Positions 1 to 8,268 of a stretch of DNA of 16,628 nt are shown one piece after another. The position numbers were made by a program, and so were the translations under genes. The stretch comes from an uncultured Selenomonadaceae bacterium. GTDB taxonomy: Bacteria; Bacillota; Negativicutes; Selenomonadales; Selenomonadaceae. Position 1 is the stretch's first letter. The number at the start of each line of letters is the position of its first letter. The stretch lies in contig CALZDE010000020.1 in the NCBI GenBank assembly GCA_945637225.1, positions 1 through 16,628 on the forward strand. The letters run 5' to 3'. The notes beneath the pieces were generated by a model, which worked only from the letters and a program-made list of their open reading frames with translations, was not told where the DNA came from and did no database searches.

Positions 1-41
1 TCATGTACTGTCCATCAGGTCCGTACCGAAGCGACTTGTAT

Positions 42-70
42 ATAATATCATAATGAACATACCTTGTCAA
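42..70 (-). promoter_or_regulatory. Outward-facing sigma-A promoter for a divergent gene beyond the left edge
   Basis: Read on the minus strand, a perfect -35 TTGACA (70..65) is followed after 17 bases by TATTAT (47..42), so transcription would start near base 35 and run out of the window. No coding sequence is recognisable in the remaining 35 bases, which would be leader; an ATG at 4..2 has no good ribosome site. A regulator of the mur operon (MurR/RpiR type) is a common divergent neighbour in other bacteria, but that is inference. Confidence 0.6.
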
Positions 71-107
71 TACCTTTTTTTAAAAAATCTAAAAAAATTT
101 CAGTATT

Positions 108-137
108 TTGTGTTTTAGTATTGATGTGTGCTATAAT
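108..137 (+). promoter_or_regulatory. Sigma-A promoter of the murQ-murP-mupG operon
   Basis: TTGTGT at 108-113 and TATAAT at 132-137 are separated by 18 bases. The -10 is also of the extended type (TGC before TATAAT), which compensates for the imperfect -35. Transcription would start near 144, giving a short leader that carries the AGGAGGT ribosome site of murQ at about 150-156. The AT-rich stretch 71-107 between this promoter and the divergent one holds poly-T and poly-A runs and no clear operator that I could see. Confidence 0.7.
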
Positions 138-165
138 ATTACAATGAAAAGGAGGTTTCTTAATT

Positions 166-1074
166 ATGGATACTAATATCATTAATCTTGATAATGTAGC
201 TACTGAAAAACGTAATTCTGCTACTTCCAATATTGATGCTCTTTCTACTATTGAAATGGTGCGTACCATAAATCAGCAGGACCAGCTTGTTGCTCTTGCA
301 GTAGAAAAGGCTCTCCCATCCATTGCTTCTGCTATTGATGTAATTACTGATAAATTGCAGAAGGGTGGACATCTTTTTTATATTGGTGCTGGCACTTCTG
401 GGCGTCTTGGTATTCTCGACGCAGTGGAATGTCCGCCTACCTTTGGCGTGGATTTTGAATTAGTGCAGGGAATTATCGCTGGCGGTTATGATGCTATTTT
501 CAAAGCAAAAGAAGGTGCTGAGGATTCACAGGAATTAGCTGTTATTGATATGAAGGAACGTGGCTTTACTTCCAATGATGTTCTCGTCGGTGTAGCGGCC
601 TCGGGACGTACCCCTTATGTCATCGGCGGACTGAAATTTGCTAAAGAACTTGGTGCTCCTGCTATTGCGGTGGCTTGCAGTCCAAACTCTCCTATGTCAG
701 AGGTAGCTGATATTACCATTTGCGTAACTCCTGGCCCTGAGGTTATCACCGGTTCTACCCGCTTAAAGGCTGGCACAGCACAAAAAATGGTTTTAAATAT
801 GCTTTCTACCGGCACTATGATAAAGCTGGGCAAGGTTTATGGTAATCTGATGGTTGACGTAAAAGCTACTAATTTAAAATTAGCCGAGCGTGCCCGTCAT
901 ATTGTCATGGAGGCTACTGGCTGTCAGCGTGATACGGCAATAAAGGCTTTGGATGAAGCAAATGGAAAAGCCAAAACCGCTATTCTCATGATTTTAAAAA
1001 ACATTTCTGCCGACCATGCTACAGAGCTTCTTTCCGCTAGCAACGGTTATCTGCGTGAGGCTCTGAACAAATAA
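166..1074 (+). CDS. murQ: N-acetylmuramic acid 6-phosphate etherase
   Basis: MurQ cleaves the ether bond of MurNAc-6-phosphate in the cytoplasm, releasing D-lactate and GlcNAc-6-phosphate, a step of peptidoglycan recycling. The 302-residue product is the usual length. It is a single SIS-domain protein: the sugar-phosphate loop GAGTSGRLG lies at about 74-82, followed by DAVECPPTFG, and a second family signature KAKEGAEDS lies at about 113-121. Glu88 and Glu119 probably correspond to the two catalytic glutamates known from E. coli MurQ (numbering inferred, not aligned). The C-terminal ATGCQRDTA...LLSASNGYLREAL segment is also typical. The ATG start has a strong AGGAGGT site 9 bases upstream. 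It is the first gene of an operon with a MurP-like PTS permease (27-base gap) and MupG, which fits the assignment well. No catalytic residue appears lost. Confidence 0.96.
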   Translation: MDTNIINLDNVATEKRNSATSNIDALSTIEMVRTINQQDQLVALAVEKALPSIASAIDVITDKLQKGGHLFYIGAGTSGRLGILDAVECPPTFGVDFELVQGIIAGGYDAIFKAKEGAEDSQELAVIDMKERGFTSNDVLVGVAASGRTPYVIGGLKFAKELGAPAIAVACSPNSPMSEVADITICVTPGPEVITGSTRLKAGTAQKMVLNMLSTGTMIKLGKVYGNLMVDVKATNLKLAERARHIVMEATGCQRDTAIKALDEANGKAKTAILMILKNISADHATELLSASNGYLREALNK

Positions 1075-1101
1075 ATCAATTAAAGAAAGGTTCATAAATA
1101 A

Positions 1102-2475
1102 ATGGAAAAGAAATTAGCGGCCGATATTTACAAAACAATCGGCGGTAAGGAAAACATTGTCACTGCTGAAAACTGCATGACTCGTATCCGTCTCGTTTTG
1201 AAGGAAAAAAATAATGAAATGCTTTCTCAGCTAAAAAAATTAAATGGCGTATTGGGGATTAATAACAAATCTGATGAACTGCAAATTATTCTTGGTCCGG
1301 GTGTTTCATCAAAAGTTGCTGATGAATTAAAAAACATCATTGTACAGGACTCCATCCCTTCACCTAATAACTTATCCTCAATGGCCAACGAAGCTAAAAT
1401 TGGTGACGGCAAGGAGCTTCACGAACAGATTAGAGCAAAGAACGCTACTCCTTTTAAGCTTTTGCTGAAAAAAATTGCTTCCATATTCATTCCAATGATT
1501 CCCGGCTGGATTGCCTGCGGTCTTATTACAGGTATTATAAATATTCTTCTGAAATTCAATCCTGCCATGGCTGACCTTGAATGGATAAAAATGCTTGGTG
1601 TAATGGGCAGTGCCATCTATTTTGGCTTGAATATTTTCGTAGGTATTCAGTCTTCTAAAACCTTTGGCGGTTCTCCGATTATTGGCTGTATTTTAGCTGG
1701 CGTCATCTCTGGGCCTGGATTAGCTAATATTCAGCTTTATGGTGAAAATCTCGTGCCTGGCCGTGGCGGCATTATTGCCGTTCTCATGGTAACAGCTCTG
1801 GCGGCAGTACTGGAAAAACGTCTGCATAAGGTTATCCCTGGCATGGTTGACCTTCTCATTACCCCATTAGTTACTGTGGTTGTGAGCGGTTTTGCGTCTA
1901 TTTTCATACTTCAGCCTATCGGCGGTGTCATTGCAAATGCTCTTGGTGATGGCTCAATGGCTCTTATAAACGCTGGTGGTGCTGTTGCTGGATTTGTTCT
2001 TGGCGGTATATGGCTTCCTGTGGTAATGATGGGTATTCATCAGGCTATGACTCCAATTCATGCACAGCTTTTTGAAAGCTTGGGGATTAATATTCTTCTC
2101 CCTATTCTTGCAATGGCTGGCGGTAGTCAGGTAGGTGCTGCATTTGCCGTTTACTTCAAAACAAAAAATAAATTCCTTAAGAAAACAATCGCTACTGCCC
2201 TGCCTATTGGTTTAATGGGTGTTGGTGAACCTCTTATCTACGGTGTTACCCTGCCACTATTCAAGCCATTCATCGGTGCCTGCATAGGTGGTGCCTTCGG
2301 TGGTGCAGTACAGGCAATGTTTGTCGTAGGTAGTTACGGTATGGGTGTTTCGGGACTGCCACTCGCCGCTCTTACCAATAATATTCCTGTTTATTTAATG
2401 GGACTCGTTACTGCTTATATTGCTGGCTTTATTGCTACATGGTTCATCGGCTTTGATGATCCGCCTGAAGAATAA
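1102..2475 (+). CDS. murP: PTS EIIBC permease for N-acetylmuramic acid or MurNAc-GlcNAc (MurP-like)
   Basis: A phosphotransferase-system permease that would transport MurNAc-type sugars across the inner membrane and phosphorylate them at C6. Residues 1-80 form an EIIB domain of the glucose/sucrose superfamily; Cys25 in the motif ENCMTRIR is the phosphorylated residue. After a linker (about 85-115) comes an EIIC domain of roughly ten hydrophobic segments (about 118-450) with the family signature GVGEPLIYGV at 373-382. There is no EIIA domain and none is encoded nearby, so a shared EIIA (Crr/Glc type) encoded elsewhere must donate the phosphate, as is known for E. coli MurP. The ribosome site is a modest AAAGG about 11 bases before ATG. 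MurP is inferred from its place between murQ and mupG; from sequence alone it could be another GlcNAc/sucrose-type EIIBC. In S. aureus the orthologous system imports the disaccharide MurNAc-GlcNAc. Confidence 0.88.
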   Translation: MEKKLAADIYKTIGGKENIVTAENCMTRIRLVLKEKNNEMLSQLKKLNGVLGINNKSDELQIILGPGVSSKVADELKNIIVQDSIPSPNNLSSMANEAKIGDGKELHEQIRAKNATPFKLLLKKIASIFIPMIPGWIACGLITGIINILLKFNPAMADLEWIKMLGVMGSAIYFGLNIFVGIQSSKTFGGSPIIGCILAGVISGPGLANIQLYGENLVPGRGGIIAVLMVTALAAVLEKRLHKVIPGMVDLLITPLVTVVVSGFASIFILQPIGGVIANALGDGSMALINAGGAVAGFVLGGIWLPVVMMGIHQAMTPIHAQLFESLGINILLPILAMAGGSQVGAAFAVYFKTKNKFLKKTIATALPIGLMGVGEPLIYGVTLPLFKPFIGACIGGAFGGAVQAMFVVGSYGMGVSGLPLAALTNNIPVYLMGLVTAYIAGFIATWFIGFDDPPEE

Positions 2476-2513
2476 TTCAGTGTTATTAATATTTGCATGG
2501 GAGATGATTTATC

Positions 2514-3593
2514 ATGAAAGCTGGTATTTCTATTTATATAGGTCTTGATAATACCCTAGAAGAAAATTTACAGCTCATAAAAGATGCCGCTGACTGGCGT
2601 ATAAAAAGTATTTTCACTTCCTTTCACATTCCCGAAACAGATACCGCAAAATTTAAAGCCGAAGCACAGGCAACCTTAAAATCAGCTAAAGAGTTAGGTT
2701 TTGATATCATTTCAGATATTTCTCCTAATACCATGGAAATTCTCGGCATGGGCAGTAAAGCAATTGATTATGCTTCTATTGCTAAGCTTGGCATTACTAC
2801 CATACGGCTTGATGATGGATTTTCCCCTTTAGAAATTGCCGCTCTCAGCCGTAATCCTTATGGCTTAAAGGTTCAGTTAAACGCTTCCACCTGCACCGAA
2901 TCCCTTATGATCAATTTGGAAGAAAATAATGCGGCATTTAATAATATCAGTGCCCTGCATAACTTTTATCCACGTGAAAATACCGGTATCTCTGAAAAAT
3001 TCTGTATTGAAAAGAACTGGCTTCTCCATGAGTACGGAATAAAAACAGGTGCCTTCATACCTAGCATGAACCGCCCCCGTTCCCCAATTAAGGCTGGTCT
3101 CCCTACATTAGAGGAACACCGCACCTGCAGTTTTGACTTTGCCCTCCGTCACCTCATTGCTATGGGTATCGATGATGTTTTCGTAGGTGACAGCCTTCCT
3201 AGCGAAGAAGAATTAAAGCTTCTTTCTCTTATGCCTGCTCATCAGGTAAATTTACGTGCTGACATAAAAACAAAAAATCCTGAACTTATGGAGCTTCTGC
3301 GTCAGTGCTATCATACACGTGCTGATGAGGCAAGAGACTGCTTCCGTGCTGAGGAATGCCGTATTTATTGCAAGAAAAATAATCTCACTGTCAGCCCTGA
3401 AAATACCGTTGCAAGAAGAGCGGGAGATATTACTTTGGATAATGTAAATTATCAGCGTTACATGGGCGAAATGCAGATTTTAAAATGCGACCTGCCTGCT
3501 GATGAAAGAGTTAATGTAATAGCTTCACTTAATGAGGAAGAACAGAAATTACTAAAATATCTTACCTCCTCCACCGCTTTTCAGTTCGTTTAA
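2514..3593 (+). CDS. mupG: 6-phospho-N-acetylmuramidase (MupG, DUF871 family)
   Basis: A DUF871-family protein of 359 residues, the family's normal size. MupG of S. aureus hydrolyses MurNAc-6-phosphate-GlcNAc inside the cell, giving MurNAc-6-phosphate for MurQ and free GlcNAc. The N-terminal part (about 1-235) reads as a TIM barrel: it opens with GISIYIGLD and carries the recurring segments DISPNTMEILG, TIRLDDGF, LNASTCTESL, LHNFYPRENTG, NRPRSPIKAGLPTLEEHR and DDVFVGDS, which are hallmarks of the family. The last 110 residues form the smaller beta-rich, cyclophilin-like C-terminal domain, ending in TAFQFV. The ATG follows GGGAG by 10 bases, and the gap to murP is 38 bases with no terminator, so it is the third gene of the operon. 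No signal peptide is present, consistent with action in the cytoplasm. Assignment rests on the family and on the murQ-murP context. Confidence 0.9.
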   Translation: MKAGISIYIGLDNTLEENLQLIKDAADWRIKSIFTSFHIPETDTAKFKAEAQATLKSAKELGFDIISDISPNTMEILGMGSKAIDYASIAKLGITTIRLDDGFSPLEIAALSRNPYGLKVQLNASTCTESLMINLEENNAAFNNISALHNFYPRENTGISEKFCIEKNWLLHEYGIKTGAFIPSMNRPRSPIKAGLPTLEEHRTCSFDFALRHLIAMGIDDVFVGDSLPSEEELKLLSLMPAHQVNLRADIKTKNPELMELLRQCYHTRADEARDCFRAEECRIYCKKNNLTVSPENTVARRAGDITLDNVNYQRYMGEMQILKCDLPADERVNVIASLNEEEQKLLKYLTSSTAFQFV

Positions 3594-3622
3594 AATTTAC
3601 TTTACAAATTAATATTGCCAAT

Positions 3623-3661
3623 AAAAAGACTCTGAGCTAAAATCAAAACTCAGAGCCTTTT
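3623..3661. terminator. Bidirectional intrinsic terminator between mupG and the chemoreceptor gene
   Basis: CTCTGAG (3630-3636) pairs perfectly with CTCAGAG (3649-3655) around a 12-base loop. A further G-C pair (3628/3657) continues the stem into an A-run (3623-3627) facing a T-run (3658-3661). The symmetry gives a U-tract on either strand, so it can end both the + strand mur operon (30 bases after its stop) and the - strand gene that ends at 3669. Confidence 0.85.
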
Positions 3662-3668
3662 AAATTTC

Positions 3669-5609
3669 TTAACTTTCTGCGATAATCTTATTAGCTTTTC
3701 TTACTACGTCATAGGCTTCATCATTAATTGGCACCATCTCACTGTAACGCTCATGGCGCATACCTGGGCCTGCTACTGGATCATCTGGTGTAACCTCCTG
3801 CAGAGCCTTAGTCATAGCTTTCACCAACTCTGGTTTAATATGTGCACCAGCAACAAGAGTCTCCTTTGGAATTGGGGCTGTCTCAAAGATAATTCTCATC
3901 TGCTCTTCTGAACCTGGTACCAGGAAGAATGTATATGTTGCACCAGCATCCAATTCGCCCTTCTGAACTGCTTCAATTACTGCCTCATGACTTCCCATAT
4001 ACTTAACACTGCCAAAGAATTTATCTGGATCCTTGCCAGCATCAAGCAGAGCCGCCTTTGGATAAGCATAGCCGGAGGCTGATTTCTTATGCACAAAACC
4101 AAATCTTACACCCTTCAGGTCTTCTAAGGTCTGATATGGGCTGTCCTTTCTGACAAAGATAAAACCATTGTAGCTTGTAGCACCATCAACTGCTGGTGTT
4201 ATCATTGGGGTAATATTTATCTGCTCACGTACACTTACATAATGTGAAGGGGTCAGCCAGCTGAAATCAGCATGACCGCTGATTAAATCCCTTTCCACTT
4301 CGTCCTCACTGAGCATGTAACATCTAGCCTTATAGCCAATTTTTTCCATAGCACGCTCAATAATAGGTACATATATTTCTCTGATTACCTCTGGAGCCTT
4401 CATAGGATAAAGGGAAAAGCTCAGCTCATTTGGCTTCTTAAACTCCAAAGCGACATTGTGAAGATTACGGGAAATATTATTAAGATTACTGATTGAAGAT
4501 TCCAGCGTACCCATATTACTCTGCTGTTTTGCAATACGTTCACTGGTCTCCTTGGTACTGCCAGCAATCTTGGTAGTAGAATGGCCAATATTCTCAATAA
4601 CCTTGGACATTTCATCAGTTGTATCACGCTGTCTGGTGGACATACTGCACAGTCTGCCTACTACGTTCTCTATGGTATTAATATCCTCTACCATTTCATG
4701 CATTGCAGTAGCAGATTCACTAGCCAGGTTTTCTACGGTCTGCAAGCTATCACTGCCCTGCTTCATGCGTTCTGTTACATTAGCGGTAGTATCGTTAATG
4801 GATTTTACGATATGCTCAATTTCCTTGGTAGTTTCCTCAGAATCAGTTGCCAGCTTGCGAACCTCCTCCGCAACTACCGCAAAGCCCTTGCCATGCTCAC
4901 CAGCTCTTGCGGCCTCAATAGCTGCATTCAGGGACAAAAGGTTAGTCTGGCTTGCTATACCGCGGATTTTCTCTACGAAGCTTGTAATTTCTTCCGAAGC
5001 CTTATTCAGCTCATCAATACTATCAACTGCATTCTTTACTACAGCACCTACATTTTTAATAGCTGCACTTACTTCATTTATATCATTTCTATGTTTCGCA
5101 GCTAACGAAGTAGATGATTTGCACTTTTCTAAACTGCTGGCCGCTGTCTCTGATACCTGATTAGCCGCACTGGCAATTTCTGCTACATTAGCAGTAGCTT
5201 CCTCCAAATGAGTGGCATTATTAATAGACTGATTGCTCACCTGATTAGCCAAAGCATCAATCTTGCCTAATGCTACGCCAATTTCTCTCATGCCCCAGAT
5301 AAGCTGCTGTGCTGCAAAGGATACTTCCTCAGAAATTTCCAAAATATTTTTATCCAGCTCATCTAAAAGAGCGGCCCTGTCATTTTGAACGCTTCTGTCA
5401 GCCTTTACCGGAGCAGGTACTAAAGGTGCTTCTTTGCTAATAACAGGTTCATCAGCCATTTTATTTGTTGCAACTGCACTAATGCCAGCGCCCACAGCTA
5501 CACCTGCTATTACTCCGACAAAGGAACCAGCCAAAACCGAAATTCCTACGCCAATGCCACAGCCTATTGCAGTACTGACGACCTGGCCTATAACAAATTT
5601 TTTCTTCAT
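3669..5609 (-). CDS. Methyl-accepting chemotaxis-type protein with C-terminal PhnD-like ligand-binding domain
   Basis: A 646-residue signalling protein of unusual layout. Residues 6-48 are a Gly/Ala/Val-rich hydrophobic stretch, long enough for one long or two short membrane passes, with no extracytoplasmic sensor domain after it. Residues about 90-392 are a coiled-coil MCP signalling domain with the highly conserved hairpin tip (IRGIASQTNLLSLNAAIEAA, about 215-234, then RAGEHGKGFAVVAEEVRKLA). Residues about 396-646 form a periplasmic-binding-protein fold of the phosphate/phosphite/phosphonate (PhnD) type: HADFSWLTPSHYV (446-458), YNGFIFVRKDSPYQTLEDLKG (480-500), the ligand-loop motif SASGYAYP (510-517) and GELDAGATYTF (551-561). 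No HAMP domain and no C-terminal CheR-binding pentapeptide are seen. The start at 5609 has AAGGGA 9 bases upstream; an in-frame GTG at 5642 has its purine tract too close to use. A TATTAT box at 5655..5650 without a good -35 is a weak promoter candidate; otherwise 5610-5767 shows nothing clear. What ligand it senses is unknown. Confidence 0.88.
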   Translation of the reverse strand: MKKKFVIGQVVSTAIGCGIGVGISVLAGSFVGVIAGVAVGAGISAVATNKMADEPVISKEAPLVPAPVKADRSVQNDRAALLDELDKNILEISEEVSFAAQQLIWGMREIGVALGKIDALANQVSNQSINNATHLEEATANVAEIASAANQVSETAASSLEKCKSSTSLAAKHRNDINEVSAAIKNVGAVVKNAVDSIDELNKASEEITSFVEKIRGIASQTNLLSLNAAIEAARAGEHGKGFAVVAEEVRKLATDSEETTKEIEHIVKSINDTTANVTERMKQGSDSLQTVENLASESATAMHEMVEDINTIENVVGRLCSMSTRQRDTTDEMSKVIENIGHSTTKIAGSTKETSERIAKQQSNMGTLESSISNLNNISRNLHNVALEFKKPNELSFSLYPMKAPEVIREIYVPIIERAMEKIGYKARCYMLSEDEVERDLISGHADFSWLTPSHYVSVREQINITPMITPAVDGATSYNGFIFVRKDSPYQTLEDLKGVRFGFVHKKSASGYAYPKAALLDAGKDPDKFFGSVKYMGSHEAVIEAVQKGELDAGATYTFFLVPGSEEQMRIIFETAPIPKETLVAGAHIKPELVKAMTKALQEVTPDDPVAGPGMRHERYSEMVPINDEAYDVVRKANKIIAES

Positions 5610-5767
5610 TTTATTCAATCCCTTCATCAGCCCAGGGCTCACTTCCCCTATAATAAACCCATTGCTAGAAATTAATCTTACAAAACCATTTTACCCTTTT
5701 TATATTTCTCCTAAAACTACTAAAAATCCTGCTTGTATTTTGTAAATAACTAAAAATTTTTAATATT

Positions 5768-7018
5768 TTAAAGTATTGCCATAACAGCAAAAATCACAGC
5801 ACCAATACCTGCGCCCACAATAGAACCGTTCATGCGAATCCACAAAAGGTCAGGCTCTGCCTTATCATAAACAAGGTGATTTATCTGCTTATCCGTAAGA
5901 GAAGAAAGTACCTTGCGGACAATCTCAGCTAATAACTCCTGCGCCTGCAAAACACTTCTGGCTGCGGCATCATAAAACAGTTTATTAACTGCATTATGAA
6001 GCTTTTCTTCCTTGGACATTATAGCAATCCAATGACTGATAATATCCATCGCTATTTTCTTTACATCATCAGCTGTATGAGAGTCCTTGCCTGCCCCCTC
6101 TATGGTAATGGAAGAAATTCCCTTCTCAATGATATCCTCACTGACAAGCTTTCTCCATAAGCTCTTGATAGACTGGCTCTTTTCCTCATCCTCTGTAAAG
6201 TCAAGCAGGCACTCACCCAAAGCAGACAGAAGATTTCTCTGCTCCTCGGAATTTTCCTGCAAAAGCTTATCCAAAAGACTAATCATCTGATTTTGAGCCA
6301 GCATGGAAGCCTCTGGAATATTTATCATATTCATGGACTGAGCAAATCCTGCCATCATAGCCGCCATACCGCCAGCCACCTGCAATTTACTGTTCTGATA
6401 ATCTTCAAGGGCATTTTCAATACGGCTTTTTGCTTCTGGGGTTGAAGCGTATTCTCTTAATTTAGTAAAAAGCAGGCCTGCCACTTCTGCACCTTTTGGA
6501 CTTTCAGGATTTTTTAATTCCTCACCAAAGGATTTCAGCATATTATTTACAGGATAATTATCAAAGCTTTCCTTAAAGTTTTTTGCAATCTTCCCGCTAT
6601 GCTTTTTCTTCATATCCTCAAAGAAATCAATAAGCCTGTCCGCTACAAACTTGGCATTTTCTTCCTTCTGAAGCCACTCCGTAAAAACAGCCACAAAATC
6701 TATTTTCTTTACCTTAGACAAAAGTTTCTTCCTTGAAAAAAATTCCTTCTGAAGCATTTTGCCTGTTGCTTCAATAAACTGTTCCCTTCTTCGTGGCAAA
6801 ATAGCCGTATGATAAGGAAAACCTAATGGCTTCTCAAAAATGGCTGTTACCGCAAACCAGTCAGCGATACCGCCAACTAAAGCCGCCTCACTGCAAAAAA
6901 GAAGCCCCTCTGCAAAAACATTATCAGGATATTCAATATTTAAGCACAAAAAGAAAAAGAAGCATGCCCCAGCAAAAAGCAGAGTCTTATCCGCCTTATT
7001 TAATTTGCTCCACATCAT
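5768..7018 (-). CDS. DUF445 family membrane protein, second of a tandem pair
   Basis: A 416-residue DUF445 protein of unknown function. A hydrophobic N terminus (about 12-27) is followed by the family signature GGIADWFAVTAIF (49-61) and EKPLGFPYHTAILPRRREQ. A long charged, helix-rich middle, presumably on one side of the membrane, ends in the second signature WIRMNGSIVGAG and a C-terminal membrane segment (393-416). Both signatures recur in the gene just upstream in transcription, so the two are paralogues. Its ATG overlaps the stop of that gene as ATGA, which indicates translational coupling; the AGGTG that could serve as ribosome site lies inside the upstream gene. There are two successive ATG codons (MM) and either could be used. 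The stretch after the stop is AT-rich without a GC hairpin, so read-through towards the chemoreceptor gene is possible. No function is established that I can name. Confidence 0.85.
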   Translation of the reverse strand: MMWSKLNKADKTLLFAGACFFFFLCLNIEYPDNVFAEGLLFCSEAALVGGIADWFAVTAIFEKPLGFPYHTAILPRRREQFIEATGKMLQKEFFSRKKLLSKVKKIDFVAVFTEWLQKEENAKFVADRLIDFFEDMKKKHSGKIAKNFKESFDNYPVNNMLKSFGEELKNPESPKGAEVAGLLFTKLREYASTPEAKSRIENALEDYQNSKLQVAGGMAAMMAGFAQSMNMINIPEASMLAQNQMISLLDKLLQENSEEQRNLLSALGECLLDFTEDEEKSQSIKSLWRKLVSEDIIEKGISSITIEGAGKDSHTADDVKKIAMDIISHWIAIMSKEEKLHNAVNKLFYDAAARSVLQAQELLAEIVRKVLSSLTDKQINHLVYDKAEPDLLWIRMNGSIVGAGIGAVIFAVMAIL

Positions 7019-8235
7019 TTTGCTAACACCTGCCCTGCTAAATACGTAATGATAAATAATGCCATGCCAGCCATACCGCCTACGATAGAGCCATTGATAC
7101 GAATCATCTGCAAATCATCGGATACCTTCGGCTCGACAAAGCTCACTAATTCCTCATCGGAAAGTGCCGCTAATCTTTCCTCAATCATGCCAGTAATCAC
7201 ATGATGATTAGAGCGAAGCTGACCTCTCAGCCACTCCTTGATATAACGGTCTGCAATAGCCTGCCATTCCTTGTTACGAGAAAATTCCGTTAATTTTTCC
7301 TCTGCCAATTCGCCAATGTACTCCTGCCAGTGCTCACTTTGCTGATGAAGCTGTTTATCAAGAAATTCAAAAATAATTTTTTCAATTGAAGCTGGCTCTG
7401 CGGATTTAGAAATATATTCTGTCAAAGTCTTGTTTACTGACTCACTCTGAATTATTTTTGTCAGCTGAGAGGATAAAAATTCAATTGCTGAATCACCTTC
7501 ATCCAAATTATTCAGAAAATCCTCTGCTTTTTCCCTTAGCACCTTCCAAAGAGAATTAGCGTCCAAGCCGATAAGCCCCATGACAAAAGCTCGGCCTGCA
7601 CCATTTCCCTCATAATCATGAAGTACCTGTGCTAAGTTTTCCTTGATGATAATTTCAATATCTTCGTTATCCAAAAGCTTTCTGACAATATCTGCTAATA
7701 GTGGAAGCATTTCCCTAGCTACAATATCTACTGGAATTTCTTTTGTAAGATTAGAAGCTAAAATCTCTGCCTGCTTTCCCTGCAACTGAGCAGAAATCAC
7801 AGGTGCTATCTTTTTCGCCAGCATTTCATAATCAAGGGAATTGAGCGTTTCTGAAATGATAACATCAATATTATTCATTATGTTTTTCCGCTCATTGCTT
7901 TCAAGGTAAGTCACCAGCATTTCCGACAGATTTTTCTGCTCCACATACTGCATGATATTATCTTCATTCAAGAGGTCATTGCCTGCAAAATCAACTACCG
8001 CCTGCATGATACGCTGACGGTTGCGGGTAAGAATTTCTGTACGGTAGGAAATGCCCAATGGCTTTCTGAAAAGTGCTGTTACTGCAAACCAGTCTGCCAG
8101 TCCACCGATAGAGGCCGCTAAAAAGCCATGATGAACGAGACCGCCAAGAAAAGAGCCTGTAGAAATAGGGGCAGTTGAAGCCGCCCCTAGTAAACTTATT
8201 CCCAATGCAGTACCAGCCATAGTTTTCTTATTCAT
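7015..8235 (-). CDS. DUF445 family membrane protein, first of a tandem pair
   Basis: A 406-residue DUF445 protein of unknown function. The N-terminal hydrophobic region (about 5-45) leads into GGLADWFAVTALF (44-56) and RKPLGISYRTEILTRNRQ; the C terminus carries IRINGSIVGGMAG followed by a hydrophobic segment (about 377-403). Between them lie about 300 residues of charged amphipathic helix. The shared end motifs with the following gene (same order, similar length) point to an old tandem duplication; the middle parts have diverged. The ATG has AGGAG 8 bases upstream. Only 33 AT-rich bases separate it from the stop of the large reductase gene and no terminator is present, so reductase, DUF445 and DUF445 are most likely one transcript. 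The C-terminal stop overlaps the next start (ATGA). Confidence 0.86.
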   Translation of the reverse strand: MNKKTMAGTALGISLLGAASTAPISTGSFLGGLVHHGFLAASIGGLADWFAVTALFRKPLGISYRTEILTRNRQRIMQAVVDFAGNDLLNEDNIMQYVEQKNLSEMLVTYLESNERKNIMNNIDVIISETLNSLDYEMLAKKIAPVISAQLQGKQAEILASNLTKEIPVDIVAREMLPLLADIVRKLLDNEDIEIIIKENLAQVLHDYEGNGAGRAFVMGLIGLDANSLWKVLREKAEDFLNNLDEGDSAIEFLSSQLTKIIQSESVNKTLTEYISKSAEPASIEKIIFEFLDKQLHQQSEHWQEYIGELAEEKLTEFSRNKEWQAIADRYIKEWLRGQLRSNHHVITGMIEERLAALSDEELVSFVEPKVSDDLQMIRINGSIVGGMAGMALFIITYLAGQVLAK

Positions 8236-8268
8236 GACTTGTACTCCTAAAAATATTTATTTTAAAAA

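Noticed and set aside
71..107. Poly-T and poly-A tract upstream of murQ as a terminator
   Set aside because: It has AT-only symmetry with no GC stem, and lies between two divergent promoters. It is more likely an UP-type or flexible region.
4552..5160. Two overlapping + strand open frames (202 and 174 codons) antisense to the chemoreceptor
   Set aside because: They mirror the low-complexity coiled-coil coding region on the other strand, and have no ribosome sites or recognisable domains.
5610..5642. GTG start at 5642 adding 11 residues to the chemoreceptor
   Set aside because: Its purine tract (AGGGGAA) abuts the GTG, leaving no proper spacing, while ATG at 5609 has AAGGGA at 9 bases and begins a normal Lys-rich N terminus before the hydrophobic stretch.
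5643..5767. Possible terminator or promoter between the DUF445 pair and the chemoreceptor gene
   Set aside because: Only AT-rich weak self-pairing is present (for example AAAAATTTTT) and the TATTAT box at 5655..5650 has no credible -35, so neither is listed as a feature.
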